Below are positions 1-5,868 of a DNA stretch of 10,179 nucleotides, one piece after another. Made by a program: the position numbers and the translations under genes. Under the pieces are notes generated by a model. It searched no databases and had not been told where the DNA came from. It saw only the letters and a program-made list of their open reading frames with translations. Position 1 is the stretch's first letter; the number at the start of each line of letters is the position of its first letter. The DNA is from UBA9547 sp044349205 (lineage in GTDB: Bacteria; Bacteroidota; Bacteroidia; Cytophagales; UBA9547): assembly GCA_044349205.1 (NCBI GenBank), contig JBIKRJ010000076.1, forward strand, positions 1 through 10,179, given 5' to 3'.

Positions 1-18
1 TCCGAAATTGGTTTGGGA

Positions 19-68
19 TAAATTTGTAACTCTATACCCAACATTAGCTTTGTATATTTTTAAATTTG
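19..68 (+). promoter_or_regulatory. Two tandem candidate -7 promoter elements before the RluA-family gene
   Basis: The octamer TAAATTTG occurs twice, at 19-26 and 61-68. Both copies match the Bacteroidota -7 consensus TAnnTTTG exactly. A -33 partner for the first copy would lie outside the window, and I see no convincing TTTG at the right distance from the second. The second copy overlaps the TTG used as the start of the downstream open frame. If it is the active promoter, translation must begin further in. The octamer is short and AT-rich, so chance occurrence is possible. Confidence 0.3.
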
Positions 69-779
69 CAATTCATTAACAATCACTTGCAGTACGACTT
101 TCCTTCCCTCATTCTTTTCGAAGATAATCATCTATTAGTGGTCAACAAGCCTTCGGGTTTACCCTCGCAGGGCGACAACACCGGCGACTTGCATTTGCTG
201 GATGTGGCAAAAGAATACATCAAAAAACAATATCAGAAACCGGGAGAAGTATTTTGTGGCCTAATTCACCGTATCGATAGGCCAGTGAGTGGCATAGTGG
301 TGCTGGCCAAAACATCGAAAGCACTAGCCCGAATGAACGAAGCGTTTAAAGCGCGCGATGTGCAAAAAACCTATTGGGCTGTGGTTCAAAACCTTCCACA
401 ACCTTCTGCTGGCAAATTGGAACACTGGCTGTGGCGCAACACCAAAAAAAATGTAACGCGTGCTTTCGACAATGAACGCAAGGATACCCAAAAAGCCGAA
501 CTGGAATATTCCACACTCGACAGCCACCAAGGCTATCATCTTTTGGAAATAAAACCCATCACAGGGCGCACTCACCAAATTCGTTCCCAATTATCGGCCA
601 TACAATGCCCTATCATGGGCGATGTGAAATATGGTTTTCAGCAAGCAAATGAAGACCGAAGTATACATTTGCACGCACGTTCCCTTAGTTTTGCACACCC
701 AACCAAAGGGGAAAGAATAGAAATAAAGGCTCAGGTTCCCAAAACAGGCATTTGGATGGCCTTTGAAAAAAGACAATAA
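66..779 (+). CDS. RluA-family RNA pseudouridine synthase (no S4 domain)
   Basis: This enzyme should convert specific uridines in rRNA or tRNA to pseudouridine. The catalytic signature HRIDRPVSG is at residues 68-76, with the presumed catalytic Asp at 71. A second conserved block, GRTHQIRSQL, is at 167-176, and the family's NKPSG turn is at 27-31. The 237 residues form a single catalytic domain; there is no N-terminal S4 RNA-binding domain, as in the shorter RluA and TruC types. The RNA target cannot be read from sequence. The start is uncertain. The frame opens after a TAG at 45-47 and has no ATG before the conserved core, so TTG at 66 is used; TTG at 87 (230 residues) is equally plausible, because from memory homologues begin close to the LFEDNHLL segment (residues 17-24). 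The gene ends 5 bases before the next gene, which suggests co-transcription. Confidence 0.93.
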   Translation: MQFINNHLQYDFPSLILFEDNHLLVVNKPSGLPSQGDNTGDLHLLDVAKEYIKKQYQKPGEVFCGLIHRIDRPVSGIVVLAKTSKALARMNEAFKARDVQKTYWAVVQNLPQPSAGKLEHWLWRNTKKNVTRAFDNERKDTQKAELEYSTLDSHQGYHLLEIKPITGRTHQIRSQLSAIQCPIMGDVKYGFQQANEDRSIHLHARSLSFAHPTKGERIEIKAQVPKTGIWMAFEKRQ

Positions 780-784
780 AAAAA

Positions 785-1099
785 ATGAAAGAGTATTATA
801 CACGATTTAAAATCAAATATGGCATAGGCACCGATTTGGATGCAATCATCATTATTTTGGTATTCAGCCTTACTGGGTCTCTTTCGGTAAAACTGGCTAA
901 GCCTGTACTTGAGTGGTGTGGCATACACAAAGAAAGTATGTCGCCTTGGCTGTTTTGGCCACTCAGAATATTAGTTATTTTTCCTGTTTACCAGTTTTTG
1001 CAAATATGTATTGGTAGCTCTTTGGGTCAATTTCGGTTTTTTTGGGAATTTCAGAAAAAAATGTACGCCCCTTTTGGCAAACTTTTCAATCGTAAATAA
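785..1099 (+). CDS. Small two-helix membrane protein, DUF6787-type
   Basis: The product has 104 residues and no known function. It has a short charged N-terminus, a hydrophobic segment at about residues 19-42, a second at about 53-80, and a conserved-looking aromatic and basic tail, GQFRFFWEFQKKM, at 81-93. This two-helix layout and tail match, from memory, the Bacteroidota family DUF6787. Such proteins are sometimes labelled as diacylglyceryl transferases, but I see nothing resembling Lgt catalytic residues, so I do not assign that activity. The ATG lies 5 bases after the stop of the pseudouridine synthase gene, in an A-rich stretch without a Shine-Dalgarno site, so the two genes are probably one transcript. 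Location in the inner membrane is inferred from the hydrophobic segments. The family name is a recollection, not a search result. Confidence 0.8.
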   Translation: MKEYYTRFKIKYGIGTDLDAIIIILVFSLTGSLSVKLAKPVLEWCGIHKESMSPWLFWPLRILVIFPVYQFLQICIGSSLGQFRFFWEFQKKMYAPFGKLFNRK

Positions 1100-1108
1100 C
1101 AGGTAACA

Positions 1109-1144
1109 ATTGTATTATCAAAAAGTTAAGTTTTGATATGTTTG
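1109..1144 (+). promoter_or_regulatory. Candidate promoter of the phosphate transporter gene
   Basis: TATGTTTG at 1137-1144 matches the Bacteroidota -7 consensus TAnnTTTG exactly. ATTG at 1109-1112 could serve as a -33 element, though the 24-base spacer is slightly long. Transcription would begin near 1151, giving a leader of about 50 bases. A second, weaker arrangement overlaps it: TTTG at 1141-1144, 18 bases, then TAAGTTTA at 1163-1170. Either could be used. Confidence 0.4.
1116..1138. repeat. Inverted repeat overlapping the pit promoter candidate
   Basis: TATCAAAA (1116-1123) and TTTTGATA (1131-1138) are perfect 8-base inverted arms around a 7-base spacer. The right arm runs into the candidate -7 element at 1137-1144. 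The stem has only one G-C pair and no T-tract follows, so it is a poor terminator for the upstream gene. A dimeric regulator's operator is a better guess, but that is inference. Confidence 0.4.
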
Positions 1145-1193
1145 GTGGTGGCTTGCAGAATTTAAGTTTAACTTTCGAAATAGATTTCTAAAA

Positions 1194-1197
1194 AGGA
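1194..1197 (+). promoter_or_regulatory. Shine-Dalgarno site of the phosphate transporter gene
   Basis: AGGA at 1194-1197, within a purine-rich run, sits 5 bases before the ATG at 1203. Most starts in this window lack such a site, so it supports this start codon. Confidence 0.55.
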
Positions 1198-1202
1198 TAG
1201 AT

Positions 1203-2612
1203 ATGTTTGGTTTGGATATTGGACTTAGTCTATTACTAATATTGTGCATAGGTTGTGCGTGTGTTTTTGAATTTGTAAACGGATTTCACGACACTGCCAA
1301 TGCGGTAGCGACTGTGATTTATACCAATTCACTTAAACCGCAGGTAGCAGTAGTGTGGTCGGGGATTGTCAATTTTTTAGGCGTAATGTCGGGTGTACTT
1401 TTTGGACTTTCTGTAGCCTCTGGGATTGTCAATTTACTCCCATTTGAAGCGCTCATAGACCAAAGTCTGGCACAAAGTATGGCCATGATTTTTGCTTTGT
1501 TGCTTACGGCTATCATTTGGAATTTGGGCACTTGGTATTACGGAATACCTTGTTCTAGCTCGCACACCCTTGTAGGGGCTATTTTGGGAGTAGGTTTGGC
1601 CTATTCGTTTATGCCCGAAAACATTAGCGGTTCTACCGTCAATTGGTCAAAAGCAGCCGATGTTGGACTTTCATTGCTCATTTCTCCAGTTTTTGGTTTT
1701 GGCTTGGCTATAATTCTAATGTTTACGCTCAGGTCTTTATTCAAAAAACATGAAGATCTATTCAAAGAACCATACAAAACAAAACATCCACCGACTTGGA
1801 TTCGTGCAGTCCTCATTCTGACTTGTACAGGAGTAAGTTTTTCGCACGGTTCAAATGATGGTCAGAAAGGTGTAGGGCTTGTGATGCTCATTCTTATTGC
1901 CATAATTCCATCTCATTTTGCGCTTAACAACGAGCTTAATTTGGCCGAATTGAAACCCTCAACTGAAATATGCACAAACATATTGAAAGAGATTGATGAT
2001 TCTCTGCTCACTGAAAAAGAGAAGGAAATTGTAGCCACATTGAAAACAAGTGCTTCAACACTTTCTTCCGCTTTGGCTCAGAAAACAGATTCGCTTACTG
2101 CCAAAGAACAATTGAAAATCAGGAAAAACATCATGTTGCTAAACAAACAAGTGAGCAAACTGGAAAATTCGGGCAATGTAAATATCTCGCTCAGTAACTT
2201 GAAAGAGTTAAAAAGCCAAACTTCAAAAATGAAAAGCCACATTGAATATGCGCCGCTGTGGGTCATCGTCATGATTTCGCTTTCTTTGGGCATAGGTACT
2301 ATGATAGGTTGGAAACGTATTGTGGTAACATTGGGCGAGAAAATAGGCAAACAACACCTTACCTATGCACAAGGCGCTAGTGCCGAAATGGTGGCTGCAA
2401 GCACGATTGGGGTTTCTACTTATTTGGGATTGCCCGTTAGTACCACACAAGTTCTTTCTTCGGCCATAGCGGGTAGCATGGTGGCCAGCAAAGGACTCAA
2501 GAACTTGCAGGGCGGTACTGTAAGAAACATTTTTCTGGCTTGGGCTCTTACGCTGCCAGTATGTATCTGCATGTCGGCGCTGTTGTTTGTTTTCCTTAGA
2601 GCAGTGCTTTAG
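1203..2612 (+). CDS. pitA: PiT-family (PitA-type) inorganic phosphate transporter
   Basis: The product is a probable inner-membrane low-affinity phosphate symporter; in the family, phosphate enters as a metal-phosphate complex with H+. It has 469 residues, with hydrophobic segments at both ends and a polar loop at about 240-348. The two PiT signature repeats are visible: VNGFHDTANAVAT (25-37) and FSHGSNDGQKGVG (213-225). So is the pair GIPCSSSHTLVG (114-125) and GLPVSTTQVLSS (409-420). As I recall E. coli PitA, the match is close throughout, including IEYAP before the C-terminal helices and the loop itself. It therefore looks like the PitA branch, not the type that works with a DUF47/PhoU-like partner, and no such partner gene is next to it. 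It has its own promoter candidate and ribosome site, and it converges on the RelA/SpoT gene with 3 bases between stops. Confidence 0.93.
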   Translation: MFGLDIGLSLLLILCIGCACVFEFVNGFHDTANAVATVIYTNSLKPQVAVVWSGIVNFLGVMSGVLFGLSVASGIVNLLPFEALIDQSLAQSMAMIFALLLTAIIWNLGTWYYGIPCSSSHTLVGAILGVGLAYSFMPENISGSTVNWSKAADVGLSLLISPVFGFGLAIILMFTLRSLFKKHEDLFKEPYKTKHPPTWIRAVLILTCTGVSFSHGSNDGQKGVGLVMLILIAIIPSHFALNNELNLAELKPSTEICTNILKEIDDSLLTEKEKEIVATLKTSASTLSSALAQKTDSLTAKEQLKIRKNIMLLNKQVSKLENSGNVNISLSNLKELKSQTSKMKSHIEYAPLWVIVMISLSLGIGTMIGWKRIVVTLGEKIGKQHLTYAQGASAEMVAASTIGVSTYLGLPVSTTQVLSSAIAGSMVASKGLKNLQGGTVRNIFLAWALTLPVCICMSALLFVFLRAVL

Positions 2613-2615
2613 CGG

Positions 2616-4841
2616 CTACGTATAAAAGCGATTTACGCTAACCACCCCAGGCACCATTTGCAGTTTGCGAATAAGCTTGTCGAGCTGCTTGGTATCGTGT
2701 ACAAACAGCATAACGGTACCTTCAAAAATCCCGTCTTCGGTGTCTATAGTCAGCGAACGGATGTTTACTTTTAGTTCGTTGGAAATTACCCTTGTAATAT
2801 TGTTCAATATACCCACCCTGTCCGAGCCTTTCACCTTCAAACCTGCTAAAAAGGCCAGCTCATGACTTTCGGTCCACTTGGCTTTTACAATCCTATAGCC
2901 ATAGTTCGACATAAGTTCGGCTGCATTGGGACAGGTAGTCTGATGTATTTTAATGCCCTCGCTTACTGTCACAAAACCAAAAACTTGGTCGCCGGGAATG
3001 GGGTTGCAACATTTGGCAAGGGTATAATCTATTTTGTCCATGCCCTCGCCTATGAGCAACATTTCCTGTTTGTTGCGGTCGGTGGCAATTTTAATTTCTT
3101 TGTTTTTGAGTTCTAATAAGGGGTCTTTCTTTTGTTCGCTATTTGTATTGTTGTCGGCCTCGATGGCTGCCTTCAAATCCTTCGGGTCAATGATTTCTTT
3201 GGCCACCTTGTAATAAAAATCCAAAGAATTTTTCAGCTTGAAGTAGGACAACAATTTGCCAAGCAATTCTTGCGTCATGGTCACCTTCAGATGCTTCAAC
3301 TTGCGGTGCACAATTTCTTTTCCATCGTCGGCAATACGTTTTTTGTCGTCTTTCAACCAGTCTTTTATCTTGCTTTTGGCCTTTGTGGTTACGACAAACT
3401 TTAGCCAGTCTTCGGTAGGCTTTTGCTTCGAAGAAGTGATAATCTCTATCTGGTCGCCATTGTTCAATACATAGCTAAGTGGCACCAGCTTTTGGTTCAC
3501 TTTTGCACCCAAGCAATGCGCCCCTATGTGGGTGTGTATTTCGAAAGCAAAATCCAAAGCCGTACTGCCGGCAGGCAATACTTTCAAGTCTCCTTTGGGA
3601 GAAAAAGCAAAGACTTCATCAGTAAAAAGATTGGATTTGAATTCATCTACAAAATCGACAGCTGAAAGGTCGTTGCGCTGCAACAGGTCACGCACCTTAT
3701 TTATCCATAGCTCCAGCCCCCTTTCGCCCTTTGAATCTTTGTCGGTGTTTTCTTTGTATTTCCAGTGGGCGGCATAGCCTTTTTCAGCTATCTCGTCCAT
3801 ACGCAACGTACGAATTTGTACTTCTACCCACTGGCCGGTTTTGCTCATCACAGTAGAATGCAGCGACTCGTAGCCGTTGGAACGAGGAGTGCTAATCCAA
3901 TCGCGCAAACGATCGGGATTGGGCCTGTAATGATCGGTGACAATAGAATATACCTGCCAACACACCGCTTTTTCATTTTCCAATTCCGTATCGACGATGA
4001 TTCGAATGGCAAAAAGGTCGTAGATTTGTTCAAAATCGACATTGTTTTGTCTCATCTTGTTCCATATGGAAAAGATAGATTTTGGTCTGCCTTTTATGAC
4101 ATAGTTGATTTTGTGTTTGTTTAGTTCTTGTTCCAAAGGCGCAATAAATTCTCGTATAAACTTGTTGCGGGCCGCCTTGTTCTGCGCCAATTTGTTGGCA
4201 ATTTCACGATAGGTAACAGGTTCTGAATATTTCAGATACAAATCTTCCAGTTCTGTTTTGATGGCATACAAACCCAGTCGGTGGGCAAGTGGCGAGTATA
4301 GGTAAATGGTTTCTGAAGCAATTTTCAACTGCTTGTCGCGCGCCATGCTATCGAGAGTACGCATGTTGTGCAAGCGGTCGGCCAACTTAATGAGAATGAC
4401 TCGCAAATCGTCCGAAAGGGTAAGCAACATTTTGCGAAAATTCTCGGCTTGTTGCGACATGGTCTTGTCGAAAACACCCGAAATCTTGGTAAGCCCATCG
4501 ATAATTTTGGCCACTTTGGGACCAAATTCTCTACGAATATCTTCTATCTCTATTTCGGTGTCTTCCACTACATCGTGCAAAAGCGAAGCAATGATTGAAG
4601 TAGTGCCTAGGCCTATTTCCTCTACCGCTATTTGGGCTACCGCTATTGGATGTAATATGTAAGGCTCGCCCGATTTGCGTCTCATGCCCTTGTGGGCATC
4701 CATCGCCAAGTTGAATGCTTTACGTATCAAAGCACTGTCTCCTTCTTTCAAGATAGGCTTGGCATGGCGCAGTAATTTTCGGTACTGCACCACTATGTTT
4801 TTGTTTTCTTCTAAGGTGTCTATTTCATCTACTTGTATCAT
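2616..4841 (-). CDS. rel: Bifunctional (p)ppGpp synthetase/hydrolase, RelA/SpoT family
   Basis: This cytoplasmic enzyme makes and degrades the stringent-response alarmone (p)ppGpp. The 741 residues show the full long-form layout. The HD hydrolase domain has R55, H64, the HDVVED block (H89, D90, E93, D94), and D155 and N159 in LADRLHNMR. The synthetase domain has GRPKS (251-255), D275 in IYDLFAIR and E340 in EVQIRT. A TGS domain lies at about 408-470, a conserved-cysteine region at about 608-640 (C611, C612, C637), and a C-terminal ACT domain at about 661-741. Catalytic residues of both domains are present, so a bifunctional Rel/SpoT enzyme is likely, not a synthetase-only RelA. The ATG at 4841 is preceded by a strong AAGGAG site. 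The gene is divergent from tRNA-Leu and converges on the phosphate transporter with no room for a terminator between the stops. Confidence 0.97.
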   Translation of the reverse strand: MIQVDEIDTLEENKNIVVQYRKLLRHAKPILKEGDSALIRKAFNLAMDAHKGMRRKSGEPYILHPIAVAQIAVEEIGLGTTSIIASLLHDVVEDTEIEIEDIRREFGPKVAKIIDGLTKISGVFDKTMSQQAENFRKMLLTLSDDLRVILIKLADRLHNMRTLDSMARDKQLKIASETIYLYSPLAHRLGLYAIKTELEDLYLKYSEPVTYREIANKLAQNKAARNKFIREFIAPLEQELNKHKINYVIKGRPKSIFSIWNKMRQNNVDFEQIYDLFAIRIIVDTELENEKAVCWQVYSIVTDHYRPNPDRLRDWISTPRSNGYESLHSTVMSKTGQWVEVQIRTLRMDEIAEKGYAAHWKYKENTDKDSKGERGLELWINKVRDLLQRNDLSAVDFVDEFKSNLFTDEVFAFSPKGDLKVLPAGSTALDFAFEIHTHIGAHCLGAKVNQKLVPLSYVLNNGDQIEIITSSKQKPTEDWLKFVVTTKAKSKIKDWLKDDKKRIADDGKEIVHRKLKHLKVTMTQELLGKLLSYFKLKNSLDFYYKVAKEIIDPKDLKAAIEADNNTNSEQKKDPLLELKNKEIKIATDRNKQEMLLIGEGMDKIDYTLAKCCNPIPGDQVFGFVTVSEGIKIHQTTCPNAAELMSNYGYRIVKAKWTESHELAFLAGLKVKGSDRVGILNNITRVISNELKVNIRSLTIDTEDGIFEGTVMLFVHDTKQLDKLIRKLQMVPGVVSVNRFYT

Positions 4842-4848
4842 AGACCTA

Positions 4849-4854
4849 CTCCTT
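4849..4854 (-). promoter_or_regulatory. Strong Shine-Dalgarno site of the RelA/SpoT gene
   Basis: On the - strand AAGGAG lies 7 bases before the ATG. It is the strongest ribosome site in the window and fixes the start at 4841. Confidence 0.7.
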
Positions 4855-4911
4855 TTGCCATTTCAAAGATTACAGCTTACCAAAATACTAAAATAAGATA
4901 CAGACTTAAAA

Positions 4912-4933
4912 GTTTATTTTTCTTTAAATAAAC
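4912..4933. repeat. AT-rich inverted repeat at the predicted rel transcription start
   Basis: GTTTATTT (4912-4919) and AAATAAAC (4926-4933) form a perfect 8-base inverted repeat with a 6-base spacer. It lies just downstream of the candidate rel -7 element, spanning the expected transcription start near 4929. It could be an operator or chance in AT-rich DNA. It lacks the G-C content of a stable RNA hairpin. Confidence 0.3.
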
Positions 4934-4935
4934 AA

Positions 4936-4963
4936 CAAATCTAAAAGCTATTTCCGTTTCAAA
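4936..4963 (-). promoter_or_regulatory. Candidate promoter of the RelA/SpoT gene
   Basis: Read on the - strand, 4943-4936 is TAGATTTG, an exact TAnnTTTG -7 element, and 4963-4960 is TTTG, a possible -33 element. The 16-base spacer is a little short. Transcription would start near 4929, giving a leader of about 88 bases. The discriminator after the -7 box is AT-rich. The element mirrors the tRNA promoter on the other strand. Confidence 0.45.
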
Positions 4964-4979
4964 AATATTCTTAGATTTG
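4951..4979 (+). promoter_or_regulatory. Candidate promoter of tRNA-Leu
   Basis: TAGATTTG at 4972-4979 matches the TAnnTTTG consensus exactly. TTTC at 4951-4954 is a possible -33 element with a 17-base spacer. The start would fall near 4986, a few bases before the mature tRNA. The stretch after the -7 box (CAGCCC, 4980-4985) is unusually GC-rich for this region. Confidence 0.55.
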
Positions 4980-4989
4980 CAGCCCATTT

Positions 4990-5071
4990 GCGGATGTGAC
5001 GAAATTGGTAGACGTACTAGACTTAGGATCTAGCGCCGCGAGGCATGGGGGTTCGAGTCCCTCCATCCGCA
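4990..5071 (+). tRNA. tRNA-Leu, anticodon UAG
   Basis: All arms of a class II tRNA can be drawn. The acceptor stem pairs GCGGATG (4990-4996) with CATCCGC (5064-5070), followed by discriminator A at 5071. The anticodon stem CTAGA/TCTAG encloses the loop CTTAGGA, giving anticodon TAG, which reads CUA and probably other CUN leucine codons. The long variable arm with the small stem GCC/GGC is typical of leucine tRNAs. The T arm has GGGGG and CCCTC around TTCGAGT, with one G-T pair. CCA is not encoded and must be added after transcription. Acceptor and anticodon stems are perfectly paired, so it should be functional. It is a single gene with its own promoter candidate and terminator. Confidence 0.97.
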
Positions 5072-5073
5072 CA

Positions 5074-5104
5074 AAACCCAGCCAAAAAGCTGGGTTTATT
5101 TTTT
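5074..5104 (+). terminator. Intrinsic terminator after tRNA-Leu
   Basis: AAACCCAGC (5074-5082) and GCTGGGTTT (5089-5097) form a perfect 9-base stem with a 6-base loop, followed by a T-run at 5099-5104. It begins 2 bases after the tRNA. The T-run overlaps the lipB stop codon at 5103-5105. The hairpin can also form in the opposite transcript as the lipB terminator, with a weaker tail (TTTTGTG). Confidence 0.88.
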
Positions 5105-5789
5105 AGGAATAGTCCAATCCAAATACATTCGCAAAGGCTGTTTGCATTTTAGACTTCACTTCTTGCATGTCTATTTCCCTTCCCAATTCTTTTTGTATAG
5201 AAGTCACCGATTTGTCTTGAATACCGCAAGGCACTATGTGGTTAAAATAACGCAGGTCTGTATTTACATTCAAAGCTAGGCCGTGCATGGTTACCCAACG
5301 GCTAGTTTTTACACCCATGGCACATATCTTTACAGGCTGGTCGCTATCGCTATGCACCCATACTCCAGTCAAACCTTTTACACGGTCGGCAATTATGCCA
5401 AAAGCTGCACAAGTTTGTATGACTACCTCTTCGAGCGAGCGCATATACAGGTGAATGTCGGTAAAAAAATTTTCAAGGTCGAAAATGGGATACGCTACCA
5501 ACTGGCCAGGCCCGTGATAGGTGATATCGCCACCTCGATTGCTTGTAAAATACTCAGCACCAATGTTTTTTAAATATTGCGAATCGATAAGCAAGTGGTT
5601 GTCTTTCCCGCTTTTACCCAAAGTATATACATGGGAATGTTCGCAAAAAAGTAGATAATTTAGATTATTCGGTGCTAGACCAACCTCGCGCGCAGCCACT
5701 TTTGCCTGCACCAATTTCATCAAATATTCTTCCTGTATATCCCATGCCTTCTTGTATGGAACTAGTCCCATATCTAGAAAATGTACCAT
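5103..5789 (-). CDS. lipB: Octanoyl-[acyl carrier protein]:protein N-octanoyltransferase (lipoate biosynthesis)
   Basis: LipB moves octanoate from acyl carrier protein to the lysine of lipoyl domains, the first step of lipoate assembly on 2-oxoacid dehydrogenases and glycine cleavage H protein. With the ATG at 5789 the protein has 228 residues. It carries RGGDITYHGPGQLVAYP (85-101), TGVW (141-144), the catalytic lysine K161 in GVKTSRW, and the catalytic cysteine C188 in HIVPCGI. The frame could extend 14 codons upstream to a TTG at 5831. I chose the ATG because LipB proteins normally begin just before the FLDMGLVPY-like segment, and because the extension would cover the pyrD promoter candidate. 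The partner lipA is not in the window. The stop codon lies inside the T-run of the tRNA terminator, and pyrD is divergent. Confidence 0.96.
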   Translation of the reverse strand: MVHFLDMGLVPYKKAWDIQEEYLMKLVQAKVAAREVGLAPNNLNYLLFCEHSHVYTLGKSGKDNHLLIDSQYLKNIGAEYFTSNRGGDITYHGPGQLVAYPIFDLENFFTDIHLYMRSLEEVVIQTCAAFGIIADRVKGLTGVWVHSDSDQPVKICAMGVKTSRWVTMHGLALNVNTDLRYFNHIVPCGIQDKSVTSIQKELGREIDMQEVKSKMQTAFANVFGLDYS

Positions 5790-5793
5790 TTTA

Positions 5794-5827
5794 TTTGGAG
5801 AAGAGTAGGCCACTTGATGTAAATTTG
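5794..5827 (+). promoter_or_regulatory. Candidate promoter of pyrD
   Basis: TTTG at 5794-5797 and the exact -7 consensus TAAATTTG at 5820-5827 are 22 bases apart, within the usual Bacteroidota range. Transcription would start near 5834, about 35 bases before the pyrD ATG. The site sits immediately upstream of the preferred lipB start on the other strand. Confidence 0.5.
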
Positions 5828-5868
5828 TCAAAAATCTTGAATTTTACGAGCTAAAACAACGTGGGTCG

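Noticed and set aside
1177..1188. Small inverted repeat GAAATAGATTTC in the pit leader
   Set aside because: Five-base arms with a 2-base spacer are expected by chance in AT-rich sequence, and nothing ties it to a function.
1922..2246. Long polar stretch in the middle of the phosphate transporter as a possible inserted domain or fusion
   Set aside because: E. coli PitA has a loop of similar length and position before the IEYAP segment, so this is a family feature.
2610..2618. Nine-base palindrome TAGCGGCTA covering both stop codons of pit and rel
   Set aside because: Two convergent TAG stops 3 bases apart always give TAG...CTA. Only the inner C and G are extra, and a 1-base loop cannot form a hairpin.
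3765..4124. 119-codon + strand open frame inside the RelA/SpoT gene, and many similar antisense frames under pit, rel, pyrD and clpB
   Set aside because: They lie wholly inside well-supported genes, have no recognisable motifs or ribosome sites, and are explained by the codon pattern of the real gene on the other strand.
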